64,000 nucleotides of DNA from the NCBI RefSeq assembly GCF_019597925.1, contig NZ_CP080442.1, forward strand, positions 909,001 to 973,000, in the 5' to 3' direction. The stretch's first letter is position 1; each line of letters opens with the position of its first letter. Source of the DNA: [Clostridium] scindens (lineage in GTDB: Bacteria; Bacillota; Clostridia; Lachnospirales; Lachnospiraceae). Both the position numbers and the translations under genes were made by a program. Under the pieces are notes generated by a model. It ran no database searches. It was not told the DNA's origin and worked only from the letters and a program-made list of their open reading frames with translations. Below are positions 33,722 to 41,841 of this stretch, piece by piece.

Positions 33722-35266
33722 TTAGGGCGTCGTAAGAGGATTCGTTCGGCCATTTGTATGCTCCTGTAAACTGTAGCCCATTTTTAACAGGCTTTCATCT
33801 TCGCCAGCAGGAAGGGTTAAGGTAGCTCCCTGTGGTACCCCGCTCTTATCCTTCCCAAGAGGAATCGTAAGTTCCGGGAAGCCTGCTGCTGCAGGCAAGG
33901 TGGAGGCGGTGCTGTTCAAAAAGGCAATGCCGTCCAGATTATGCTTAGTAAAGGCTGTATCTAGAACAGATGCGGCCTTTTCTATACTTTTGCTGATTTC
34001 ATCATAATCTGCGGTTTCAGTCTCCGCGGCTTCTTCGAGATAGTCCTGACCGTATTTAGCATTTGTGTCTTTTTCATTATTGTTAAAGGCTATTAAGTCA
34101 TCCAGGGTCTTGACGGGCAAGCCATAGGCGCTGGCAAAATCTTTATAATCATTTTTGAAGGTCAAGTGGATATTGCCGAAGATAATGACCTCTTCCTGGC
34201 TGAGTGTTATATCAATGACTTTTGCCCCTGCATTCTGGAGCATCTCTTTCAGGATGCTTACCTGCGTTTTGTCATTATATTCATAACTGGCTAATCCAAT
34301 CGTTTTACCCTGCAGATAATCTTTATCCCATTCCGGATTGAGAGACTGGCCAGACATGGCATTGTATACAACGGCTGCATCCTGGACACTCTTTGCGATC
34401 GGGCCAGGGGTATCAATCAGCCGTATGAGGGGTAGGATGCCTGTAGCGGAGACGGTGGAACGGGTTGGCTTAAAGCCCACTACAGAACCCGCGGATGCGG
34501 GGGCAGTGATAGAACCGTCTGTCTCTGTGCCTATGGAGGCCGGGGTCAGATTGGCAGTTACGGAAACAGCGCTTCCGCTGCTGGAGCCAGATGCTGAGAT
34601 TTTTAAAGGCCCGAACGGGCTGATGGTTTGCCCTTTCACGTTACTGTATCCGGCGGGAGCTATACTGGACATGTATCCGGCAAGTTCAGAGAGATTATTC
34701 TTTCCTAAAATAATCGCGCCGCAGTTTTTTAAATTGGCCGCAAGATCAGCATCCTTGGCAGGGATAAAATCTGCCAGCGCAGCAGCGCCGGCGCTGGTAG
34801 GGATACCGGCAGTATTGATGTTATCTTTTAACAGAACGGGAATTCCGAATATATCAGAAGGGTTTTCTGTCCGGCTTTTGCGCTCAGCGTCCTTTTGGCG
34901 GGCTTCTTCCATCGCGTTGGGATTAATCGTCAGGACGGAATTAAGACCATGTTCATTTTGATCCAGAGTCTTGATCCTGTAGAGACAGATTGCCGTCAGT
35001 TCCTCATAGGTGAGGCTGCCATTTTTTATTGCATTCTGGATATCCGCAATCTCTTTTTCAATTACAAGTTTTTCCTTTTTCTGGACAATACTCTCAATAT
35101 CCAGACCGGAAAGCTGGCTGTCAATATTCGATATCAGTTCTTCATTATGATAAGCCAGCCATTCTTCCCCCGGCGGGGCAGCCATTTTATAATAGAGGAA
35201 GCCACCGGCTGCTATACACAACAAGAGGATAAGGGCTCCAATAATAATCTTCTTTTTTTTGGTCAT
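33722..35266 (-). CDS. Membrane-anchored amidase-signature family protein
   Basis: The 514-aa protein has an N-terminal TM anchor (about residues 5-24) and an amidase-signature domain facing outward. The triad is visible: Lys in VLLKDNI, cis-Ser and nucleophilic Ser in SGSSSGSA and GTETDGSI. Most family members are cytosolic, so an exported form suggests action on extracellular amides or peptides. I start at ATG 35266, nine nt after GGAGG; a TTG at 35281 lies on the ribosome site. There is only a loose link to the LysR gene upstream, since a terminator separates them. The substrate is unknown. Confidence 0.87.
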   Translation of the reverse strand: MTKKKKIIIGALILLLCIAAGGFLYYKMAAPPGEEWLAYHNEELISNIDSQLSGLDIESIVQKKEKLVIEKEIADIQNAIKNGSLTYEELTAICLYRIKTLDQNEHGLNSVLTINPNAMEEARQKDAERKSRTENPSDIFGIPVLLKDNINTAGIPTSAGAAALADFIPAKDADLAANLKNCGAIILGKNNLSELAGYMSSIAPAGYSNVKGQTISPFGPLKISASGSSSGSAVSVTANLTPASIGTETDGSITAPASAGSVVGFKPTRSTVSATGILPLIRLIDTPGPIAKSVQDAAVVYNAMSGQSLNPEWDKDYLQGKTIGLASYEYNDKTQVSILKEMLQNAGAKVIDITLSQEEVIIFGNIHLTFKNDYKDFASAYGLPVKTLDDLIAFNNNEKDTNAKYGQDYLEEAAETETADYDEISKSIEKAASVLDTAFTKHNLDGIAFLNSTASTLPAAAGFPELTIPLGKDKSGVPQGATLTLPAGEDESLLKMGYSLQEHTNGRTNPLTTP

Positions 35267-35369
35267 TTCGTTTTCCTCCAATTGATTGTAATAATTTTGT
35301 ATATCTGAAATGCAATCTTAATAAAAAAGAAAAATCCGCTGTATCGTAGAGTTTGCGCTTTTGTATGGA

Positions 35370-35375
35370 ATTATA
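35370..35375 (-). promoter_or_regulatory. Possible -10 of the amidase gene
   Basis: TATAAT on the minus strand, 104 nt before the amidase ATG, without a good -35. The remaining AT-rich gap 35267-35509 shows nothing else that I can support. Confidence 0.35.
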
Positions 35376-35509
35376 CGACAGGCTCTGTATATTTGATTTT
35401 AACAGAATTGTTTCATGGCAAGAGCAGTCCCAACACCTGCTTCGCCTCTTCCTTTTTATAAGATAAGCAGATTATGGCATAGTTTATGCCGGATTGAGCC
35501 TGGATTTTG

Positions 35510-35536
35510 AAAAAGGCTTTCAGTTTTTAACAGCCT
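35510..35536 (-). terminator. Intrinsic terminator of the first LysR gene
   Basis: On the minus strand AGGCT / AGCCT arms enclose a 13-nt loop and are followed by TTTTT. A second short stem, GGCGTG / CACGCC, lies between it and the stop codon. Confidence 0.6.
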
Positions 35537-35571
35537 AATAGGCGTGCGTTTCATAGGGAATACACGCCATA

Positions 35572-36483
35572 TTATTCGAAAGAGGGGCTTCTGCTTTTTA
35601 GAATGCTTTTGATTTCTAATACAAAACGTTTTACATCATCCGGCGGCGTAAGGGAATACAGCAGCCCATAAGGGACGCTGTATTCCCAGTCTACCGGGAT
35701 GGTAACCAGCCCCGGATGGATATCCTTCCAGCATTCCAGGGTAAGCAGCACATTTCCTGTTTCCGCACAGCGGTTAAAGACGGAGATATCATAGAAATGC
35801 GGCGTGTCTTCAATCTGGATTGCGGGATGGTCCCGCTTCAAATCCGCTCGGATGCGATCGTTTGCGGAAGAATCTCCTTCTGCCACCATCATTAGTATCT
35901 CCCCATACAAATCAGATATTTCCAGGCGCTCTTTTTTAGCCAGAGGGTGCTCTCTTGATACGGCGCACATTTTTTTATAGTGCCCCAAAGGAAGCATATT
36001 GCATTTGTCCAGCCACATTTTGGAGTCACATACGCCTACCAGAAAGTCAAACTTTTCCCCAAGCCGCGAGATTTCAGAGAGAATGTCTTCATGATTATCT
36101 TCAAAGGGAACAAGATGCAGTTTATAGTTGGAAAAACTCCGGCTGGCCAGATACCATAGATCCATGAACGGCTTGGCAGGATTGAGCATGGAAGTCCCGA
36201 CACAAAACGTATTGTCGTCAACAGCCATTGCCTGCCTGGCATTTTCAATAGAACGCCTGGAATAGTCAAATAGAAAACGCGCATCCTTATAAATTACTTC
36301 GCCTGCCGGTGTCAGGCGGATTCCATGGGAAGTCCTCACCAGAAGTTTTAAATTCAGGTGCTTTTCTAGTGTGTTGATCTGCTTCATCACAGCGGTGGGT
36401 GATAGAAACAGAGCCTCAGCCGCTTTTGTAAAACTTCCGCAGTCAGCGGCGCAGACAAAGGCGCTTAGCAAAGGATTAAACAT
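35572..36483 (-). CDS. LysR-family transcriptional regulator 1
   Basis: A 303-aa regulator with an N-terminal winged HTH (SFTKAAEALFLSPTAVMKQINTLEKHLNLKLLVRTSHGIRLT pattern; recognition helix near residues 28-45) and a C-terminal effector-binding domain. It is transcribed divergently from the flavodoxin/CMD-cupin/aldo-keto reductase genes, the usual LysR target arrangement, and a T-N11-A palindrome lies in the shared region. AGGAGG stands eight nt before the ATG. The co-inducer is unknown. Confidence 0.93.
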   Translation of the reverse strand: MFNPLLSAFVCAADCGSFTKAAEALFLSPTAVMKQINTLEKHLNLKLLVRTSHGIRLTPAGEVIYKDARFLFDYSRRSIENARQAMAVDDNTFCVGTSMLNPAKPFMDLWYLASRSFSNYKLHLVPFEDNHEDILSEISRLGEKFDFLVGVCDSKMWLDKCNMLPLGHYKKMCAVSREHPLAKKERLEISDLYGEILMMVAEGDSSANDRIRADLKRDHPAIQIEDTPHFYDISVFNRCAETGNVLLTLECWKDIHPGLVTIPVDWEYSVPYGLLYSLTPPDDVKRFVLEIKSILKSRSPSFE

Positions 36484-36510
36484 TGTCAGGCCTCCTTGTA
36501 TGAACTATAT

Positions 36511-36527
36511 GTTAATACTAATATAAC
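36511..36527. promoter_or_regulatory. LysR-type box between regulator 1 and flavodoxin gene
   Basis: GTTA, nine bases, TAAC within an AT-rich T-N11-A frame, 34 nt upstream of a TATAAT (36561-36566) that would serve the flavodoxin gene. The -35 there is poor, as expected for an activated promoter. Confidence 0.5.
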
Positions 36528-36596
36528 GAACCGGAGATTCCGTGTCAAGAGAAATGGTTTTATAATGAAGATAGATAACGGAGAGGAGGAATGAAA

Positions 36597-37097
36597 ATGG
36601 CGGATTTAATCGTTTATTTTTCAAGAAATTATGAAAATTATGTCAGCGGAGCGATTCGAAACCTGGATGTAGGCAATACAGAGGTAGCGGCATGCATTAT
36701 CCAACAGTTGACGGGGGCAGACCTGTTTAAACTGGAGCCGATTCAGGAATATTCCAGGAATTATAATGAATGTATCGCCGAGGCGCAGGCAGATCAGAGA
36801 CGGAATGCCAGGCCGGAACTGAGATCTTATCCGGAGAATCTGGATGGCTATGACACTGTTTACTTGGGATTTCCAAATTATTGGGGGACAATGCCTATGG
36901 CGGTATTTACCTTTTTGGAACATTTTGACTGGAGTGGGAAGACGATCCGTCCTTTCTGCACCCATGAGGGCAGCGGCATGGGACGAAGCGAAGTGGATAT
37001 CCGGCGACTTTGCAGGGGAGCGGATATAAAGCCTGGCCTGGCTATCCAGGGTGCAAAGGCGAGTCTCGCGCGTAAAGAGATTGAAGGATGGATTTGA
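36597..37097 (+). CDS. Flavodoxin family protein
   Basis: A 166-aa flavodoxin-like FMN protein (Flavodoxin_4 pattern). The start DLIVYFSRNYENYV provides the phosphate-binding loop, DTVYLGFPNYWGTMPMAVFTF the flavin-contacting middle, and FCTHEGSGMGRSE the third loop. It likely carries electrons to partner oxidoreductases rather than to nitrogenase or ferredoxin partners. I start at ATG 36597 (seven nt after AGGAGG) because ATG 36591 is one base from the ribosome site. It is first of three genes divergent from LysR 1. Confidence 0.85.
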   Translation: MADLIVYFSRNYENYVSGAIRNLDVGNTEVAACIIQQLTGADLFKLEPIQEYSRNYNECIAEAQADQRRNARPELRSYPENLDGYDTVYLGFPNYWGTMPMAVFTFLEHFDWSGKTIRPFCTHEGSGMGRSEVDIRRLCRGADIKPGLAIQGAKASLARKEIEGWI

Positions 37098-37134
37098 TGC
37101 AGGCAATAGCGGAGAGCAAGGAGGGTGTAAGAAA

Positions 37135-37899
37135 ATGGCAGTAAAACAGACGGCAGGGAGAAATGCGCTTGGGGAATTCGCCCCAAAATTCGCGCAATTA
37201 AATGATGATGTGCTATTTGGAGAAGTATGGAGCAGGGAGGATAAATTATCCCTTCGCGACCGTTCTTTGGTGACGGTTGTGGCATTGATGGCACAAGGAT
37301 TAGTGGATTCCTCATTCAAGTATCATTTGACTACAGCGAAAAAGAATGGAATCACAAAAGCAGAAATTGCAGAGATTCTGACACATGCGGCATTCTATGC
37401 AGGATGGCCGAAAGCATGGGCAGCACTTTATATGGCAAAAGAGGTGTGGACGGAAGAACGTGACGGCGATGAGGCTGATCATGCAAGAAAGGCCCATGAA
37501 GATTCCATGGTTTTCCCGATCGGTCAGCCCAATGATGGTTTTGCACAGTATTTTGTTGGACAGAGTTATCTGGCGCCAGTCTCGACAGATCAGGCGGGGA
37601 TCTTTAACGTCACCTTTGAGCCGGGCTGTCGGAATAACTGGCATATCCACCATGGGGACAAAGGCGGCGGACAGATCTTGGTCTGCGTGGCAGGACGAGG
37701 ATATTACCAGGAAGAAGGAAAAGAGGCACGGGAACTTCATCCAGGAGATGTAGTCAATATTCTGGTGGGCGTAAAGCACTGGCATGGCGCAGCGCCAGAC
37801 AGCTGGTTTTCACATCTGGCGGTGGAAGTGCCGGGAGATAATACAAGTAATGAATGGTGTGAAGCGGTATCGGATGAGGAATATGGAAAACTGCGGTAA
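37135..37899 (+). CDS. Carboxymuconolactone decarboxylase-cupin fusion protein
   Basis: The 254-aa protein joins an AhpD-like CMD domain (residues about 20-105; LSLRDRSLVTVVALMAQG, ILTHAAFYAGWPKAW) to a cupin domain (about 140-235; HIHHGDKGGGQILVCVAGRG with metal-type His, then HPGDVVNI and HWHG). The CMD part lacks the CxxC of AhpD. Such fusions are common next to flavodoxin and aldo/keto reductase genes under LysR control, with unknown substrate. AGGAGG lies nine nt before ATG 37135; upstream in-frame sequence overlaps the flavodoxin gene. Confidence 0.87.
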   Translation: MAVKQTAGRNALGEFAPKFAQLNDDVLFGEVWSREDKLSLRDRSLVTVVALMAQGLVDSSFKYHLTTAKKNGITKAEIAEILTHAAFYAGWPKAWAALYMAKEVWTEERDGDEADHARKAHEDSMVFPIGQPNDGFAQYFVGQSYLAPVSTDQAGIFNVTFEPGCRNNWHIHHGDKGGGQILVCVAGRGYYQEEGKEARELHPGDVVNILVGVKHWHGAAPDSWFSHLAVEVPGDNTSNEWCEAVSDEEYGKLR

Positions 37900-37942
37900 T
37901 CTGTTATAATGAATACAGATTAAAAGAGGAGGAGGAAATCCA

Positions 37943-39076
37943 ATGATTTATAGAGAGTTTAGAGAGAAAAAACTATCAGGGCTTGGTCTTGGCATGATGC
38001 GCCTGCCGGTCATTGAAGGAGATGATGCCAGCATCGATATGGCCCGTACTGCTGAAATCATCGATTATGCCTACCAGAATGGAATTAATTACTTTGATAC
38101 TGCATGGGGCTATCATAACGGCAATTCTGAACTTGCAGCAGGGCAGTGTCTTAGCGCTTATCCAAGGGAAAGCTACTATCTGGCCAGCAAATTTCCCGGC
38201 TATGATAATTCCAATATGCCAAAAGTAAAGGAAATCTTCGAAGAACAGTTAAAAAAGTGCATGACTCCATACTTTGATTTCTACCTGTTTCACAATGTAT
38301 ATGAAGGGAATATCGACGATTATCTGAACCCCAAGTTCGGTATTTTCGAATACTTGATGGAACAGAAGAAGAATGGCAGAATCAGGCACCTTGGCTTCTC
38401 TGCCCATGGCAGTATAGAAGTCATCAGGCGATTCCTGGATGCTTATGGGGAGCAGATGGAATTTGGGCAGCTTCAGCTTAACTATATGGACTGGCATTTT
38501 CAGAAGGCAAAGGAGAAGGCGGAACTTCTTCAAAAATCCGGCGTGCCAATATGGGTGATGGAGCCTCTGCGAGGCGGAAAACTGGCAAAGGCAGATGAGC
38601 ATATGACGAAGGAACTAAGCACAATGCGCCCGGAAGAAACGGTTCCCGCATGGGCGTTTCGATTCCTGCAGACAATCCCCGGCGTTACCATGGTATTGTC
38701 CGGAATGTCTGATATGGAACAGCTGAAAGAGAATATTGCCATCTGGCAGGAGGATAAGCCGCTTTCCAAGGAAGAATTTGACCGTCTGACGGAACTGGCG
38801 GATGAAGAGACAAGAAAAGGCGGGCTGCCCTGTACATCCTGCCATTACTGTACCAGCCATTGTCCGCAAAAACTGCCGATTCCTGAATTGATTGCTCTTT
38901 ATAACGAGCATAAGATTACAGGCGGCGGATTTCTGGCGCCGATGGCAGTGGGCAGCATGCCGGAGAAAGAACGCCCGGCAAACTGTGTGGGCTGCCACAG
39001 CTGCGAGCAGGTATGTCCACAGCAGATCAAAATCTCTGATATGATGAGAGATTTCTCTTCCATGATAGGCATGTGA
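37943..39076 (+). CDS. Aldo/keto reductase with C-terminal [4Fe-4S] domain
   Basis: The 377-aa protein is an aldo/keto reductase barrel (GLGLGMMRLPV start, NYFDTAWGYHNG with catalytic Asp and Tyr, YLASKFPG with Lys, FYLFHNVYEG with His) followed by a ferredoxin-like tail. The tail has two cysteine motifs, CTSCHYCTSHCP and CVGCHSCEQVCP, enough for two [4Fe-4S] clusters. It is probably an NAD(P)- or ferredoxin-linked reductase of a carbonyl substrate, with the flavodoxin gene nearby as a possible electron partner. The gene ends 7 nt before the convergent LysR 2. Confidence 0.92.
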   Translation: MIYREFREKKLSGLGLGMMRLPVIEGDDASIDMARTAEIIDYAYQNGINYFDTAWGYHNGNSELAAGQCLSAYPRESYYLASKFPGYDNSNMPKVKEIFEEQLKKCMTPYFDFYLFHNVYEGNIDDYLNPKFGIFEYLMEQKKNGRIRHLGFSAHGSIEVIRRFLDAYGEQMEFGQLQLNYMDWHFQKAKEKAELLQKSGVPIWVMEPLRGGKLAKADEHMTKELSTMRPEETVPAWAFRFLQTIPGVTMVLSGMSDMEQLKENIAIWQEDKPLSKEEFDRLTELADEETRKGGLPCTSCHYCTSHCPQKLPIPELIALYNEHKITGGGFLAPMAVGSMPEKERPANCVGCHSCEQVCPQQIKISDMMRDFSSMIGM

Positions 39077-39083
39077 TTGAAGG

Positions 39084-39959
39084 TCAGCAATTCTTCCTGA
39101 TCAGATCTAGAAAGGCTTTTACCGCAGGCGAAAAAGTCTGGTATTTTTTCGTTACAATGTATAAATCTACAGATAGTTCAGGGGTTATAGGGCGGAAGGC
39201 CAGGTTCCGCCCTTCCGTATTGACTAGTCGGTCAAGGCAGAGTGCATAGCCGATGCCATGCTCCACCATGAATGTAGCATTGTAAATCAGATTATAGGTT
39301 GCGATAACATTCAGGGAAGAGTAATCTAATCCGAACCATTCTAATTCCTGATGACCGGAAAATGTCTGCTCTGACAGAATCAGGGGCAAGGATTTCAACT
39401 GGCCGATATTTACGGAATTCTGTTTGGCCAGTTCGCAATCTTTCGGAATCAATAGACCAAACGTATCCTGCTGATGAATATTTAGGTAATCATATTTTTC
39501 CTGCCGTAACGGCCCCAGCAGGAGTCCCATATCTACAAGCCCCTTATCCAGCCGTTCTAATACCGTATCAGCATCACCGCTGTGCGTGTGAAACCGGACA
39601 TCGGGGTATCGTTCATGAAATTCTGTAAGGAATCCGGTAATCCAATCCATAACGATCGTTTCCCCGCAGCCGATGGAAATGTCTCCGCTCAAGACTTCCG
39701 CATCTGTATGAAGGGCAGACTCGGTATTGTCGAGCAGTTCCAGAATCTCCTGCGCGCGGTTGCGCAGGAAGGTCCCCTCCTCGGTTAGAGTGATTTTTCG
39801 TTTTCCTCTGATAAAGAGCTGCTTGCCAAGCTGCTTTTCTAAGTCCATCATCTGCTTTGACAAAGTGGATTGCGTTACAAATAGTGTTTCTGCCGCTTTG
39901 GTTATATTCTGTTCTCTTGCTATGGCAAGAAAATATCGTAAAAGTCTCGTCTCAATCAT
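39084..39959 (-). CDS. LysR-family transcriptional regulator 2
   Basis: The 291-aa protein has the standard LysR HTH (RYFLAIAREQNITKAAETLFVTQSTLSKQMMDLEKQLG) and an effector domain. I start at ATG 39959, because residues before it in the longer frame are not LysR-like. It faces a seven-gene redox operon. Its own promoter overlaps a perfect TTATCAT-N11-ATGATAA palindrome, suggesting autorepression plus control of the operon. Confidence 0.92.
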   Translation of the reverse strand: MIETRLLRYFLAIAREQNITKAAETLFVTQSTLSKQMMDLEKQLGKQLFIRGKRKITLTEEGTFLRNRAQEILELLDNTESALHTDAEVLSGDISIGCGETIVMDWITGFLTEFHERYPDVRFHTHSGDADTVLERLDKGLVDMGLLLGPLRQEKYDYLNIHQQDTFGLLIPKDCELAKQNSVNIGQLKSLPLILSEQTFSGHQELEWFGLDYSSLNVIATYNLIYNATFMVEHGIGYALCLDRLVNTEGRNLAFRPITPELSVDLYIVTKKYQTFSPAVKAFLDLIRKNC

Positions 39960-40011
39960 CGCATTGTATCCTTCCGTTTTCAAATTTCTTCCTGTAGATT
40001 CCCTTGTTACC

Positions 40012-40039
40012 ATTATATACTTTTTATCATTCCTGTCAA
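40012..40039 (-). promoter_or_regulatory. Consensus promoter of LysR regulator 2
   Basis: On the minus strand TTGACA (40039-40034), 16 nt, TATAAT (40017-40012), both boxes perfect. The -35 is inside the LysR palindrome. Confidence 0.75.
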
Positions 40040-40048
40040 CGATGATAA
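40024..40048. promoter_or_regulatory. LysR operator TTATCAT-N11-ATGATAA
   Basis: A perfect 7-bp inverted repeat with an 11-bp centre (T-N11-A rule) overlapping the -35 box of the regulator's own promoter and 42 nt upstream of the operon's -10. Confidence 0.7.
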
Positions 40049-40066
40049 ATTATTATTAATAACTGT

Positions 40067-40095
40067 TTGTAATTATCTGTTGCCAAATATACAAT
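40067..40095 (+). promoter_or_regulatory. Promoter of the seven-gene redox operon
   Basis: TTGTAA (40067-40072), 17 nt, TACAAT (40090-40095), 30 nt before the TTG start at 40125. Confidence 0.65.
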
Positions 40096-40124
40096 TAGGT
40101 TGAACTTGAAAGGAGGGTTCCGGT

Positions 40125-40373
40125 TTGAAATCCGAAAATGAATATTTGAAAAGCAGTCTCAAGGACTGTGGATTTCAGGAAAAAGCAGCGGCAAGGTATA
40201 TGTATTATGAAGAGGCAAGCCAGATATCCGATATGCTGGGTCTTTTGAAGCAGCAGCGCAGAAAATTGATGGATGATCTTCATGCCGCACAGAAAAAAGT
40301 TGACACGATAGATTTTATGATTCGTTCTGTGGAACAAAAGAAGGAGGAGAACCATGAGCAACTATATCTGTAG
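40125..40373 (+). CDS. 82-aa helical protein, unknown function
   Basis: An 82-aa charged, mostly helical protein that starts with TTG seven nt after AAAGGAGGG. A segment of heptad-like repeats (QISDMLGLLKQQRRKLMDDL) suggests dimerisation by coiled coil. No DNA-binding or catalytic motif is evident, and I recognise no family. Its 3' end overlaps the alpha/beta hydrolase start by 20 nt, so the two are coupled. It could be a small subunit or regulator of the operon. Confidence 0.7.
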   Translation: MKSENEYLKSSLKDCGFQEKAAARYMYYEEASQISDMLGLLKQQRRKLMDDLHAAQKKVDTIDFMIRSVEQKKEENHEQLYL

Positions 40374-41295
40374 ATTAAATGAAAATGTAAAAAGAGAGCA
40401 TGTCCGTTACTACAACCGATACGGTATAGCCTTGGCGGGCGATCTATATACGGCAAAGGCTATGGATCAGAAACAGAAACATATGGCAGTCATAGTAGGG
40501 GCGCCATATGGCGGCGTCAAGGAACAGGGGCCTTGCGTCTATGCAAACGAACTGGCACAAAGAGGATTTATTGTGCTGACTTTTGATCCCTGCTATATGG
40601 GAGAATCTGCGGGGGAACCCCGCCATGTTTCCTCTCCAGACTTGTTCAGTGAGAATGTCAGTGCAGGTGTGGACTATTTAGGGCTTCTGCCCTATGTTGA
40701 CAGGGAAAAAATTGCAGCCATTGGAATCTGCGGCAGCGGTGGCTTTTCCTTGTCAGCAGCCCAGGTCGATACAAGAATTAAAGCGGTGGTTACGGCAAGC
40801 ATGTATGACATAAGTGCAGCCTCCCGTCTGGGAGCCGATAAGGAAAGTCTGCAAAAAACCAAGGAGAGGCTCAGTGAACAGCGCTGGGTGGATGCTGAAA
40901 ATGGCTATCCTGAATGGATTCCATCTTATCCGGAGGAGCCTGTGGAAAAGGTGCCGGAAGGACTTGATCTTGTTTCAGATGAGTTTTATCGTTTCTATGG
41001 CGTTAAAAGAGGACACCATCCAAATGCAAGAGCCGGTTTTACCACAACAAGCGATCTGTCATTTATCAATTACCCACTCCTTGACCATATAGATGAAATC
41101 TCCCCACGCCCGATTCTTCTGATTATCGGCGACAGGGCTGCTTCCCGTTTCTTTAGCGAGCAGGTCTATGAAAGAGCCGCAGAGCCCAAAGAACTTTATG
41201 TCGTGGAGGATGCAGAACATATTGACCTGTATGACAGAACAGATAGGATACCCTTTGATAAGATTGAAGGATTTTTAAAGGAAAACCTGAAATAA
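40354..41295 (+). CDS. Alpha/beta hydrolase with cysteine nucleophile (YcjY/dienelactone-hydrolase-like)
   Basis: The 313-aa protein has an alpha/beta hydrolase fold with VGAPYGGVKEQG early and a nucleophile elbow GICGSGG, where Cys rather than Ser takes the GxCxG position, as in dienelactone hydrolase and YcjY-like enzymes. The acid is probably in IGDRAA and the His in DAEHIDLYD. It likely hydrolyses a small ester or thioester. GGAGGAG precedes ATG 40354. It is second in the LysR 2 operon. Confidence 0.87.
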   Translation: MSNYICRLNENVKREHVRYYNRYGIALAGDLYTAKAMDQKQKHMAVIVGAPYGGVKEQGPCVYANELAQRGFIVLTFDPCYMGESAGEPRHVSSPDLFSENVSAGVDYLGLLPYVDREKIAAIGICGSGGFSLSAAQVDTRIKAVVTASMYDISAASRLGADKESLQKTKERLSEQRWVDAENGYPEWIPSYPEEPVEKVPEGLDLVSDEFYRFYGVKRGHHPNARAGFTTTSDLSFINYPLLDHIDEISPRPILLIIGDRAASRFFSEQVYERAAEPKELYVVEDAEHIDLYDRTDRIPFDKIEGFLKENLK

Positions 41296-41310
41296 ACAAG
41301 AGGATGGAAT

Positions 41311-41826
41311 ATGAGAAGAATCGTAATTTTCATCTCTGCTATATTCCTCCTGCTGGGCATGACCGGATGCGGAAATTCAAGCAGCGTCCAAACCCCTTCT
41401 GATGCTTCCGAGGAAAGCAGTACGGCACAGCCGGAACAGAATGAGAGCGGACCAGTAGACAGAGAGGAGAACGAAACTATGAATATATCTGTAAAATCAG
41501 CGGATCATGAACTGATTTATGAACTGAATAACAGCCAGGCAGCCAAAGAGTTGTATGCTCAACTGCCGCTGACCATGGAGGTGGAGCCTTTCAGTAATAA
41601 TGAGATGACTTTCTATCCTCCGCAAAAGCTAGATACATCAGGTGCCCCATTAAGCGGCGGCGAGGCCGGTTCCCTGTCCTACTATGAACCGTGGGGAGAC
41701 GTAGTGATGTTCTATGCTCCCTGTGACCCCAATGGCAACCTGTATGAACTTGGAACGATTCTTTCCGGTAAAGAGGATATTGATAAACTGAATGGTTCCA
41801 TTACGATTTCAATTTATGAGGAATAG
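41311..41826 (+). CDS. Lipoprotein with cyclophilin-like fold
   Basis: A 171-aa exported lipoprotein: signal peptide with lipobox LGMTGC (Cys20), a low-complexity Ser/Glu linker (about 21-55), then a cyclophilin-like domain with PLTMEVEPFSNNEMTFYPP and SLSYYEPWGDVVMFY. This domain family (Cyclophil_like2) occurs beside reductases and hydrolases in gut Firmicutes and has no proven enzymatic activity. It likely acts as a binding protein on the outer face. It is 15 nt from both neighbours. Confidence 0.82.
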   Translation: MRRIVIFISAIFLLLGMTGCGNSSSVQTPSDASEESSTAQPEQNESGPVDREENETMNISVKSADHELIYELNNSQAAKELYAQLPLTMEVEPFSNNEMTFYPPQKLDTSGAPLSGGEAGSLSYYEPWGDVVMFYAPCDPNGNLYELGTILSGKEDIDKLNGSITISIYEE

Positions 41827-41841
41827 GAGGATTAATGGGAA

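Noticed and set aside
34338..34961. 207-aa ORF antisense to the amidase gene
   Set aside because: It is the mirror of strongly conserved amidase-signature codons, has no ribosome site and no recognisable domain.
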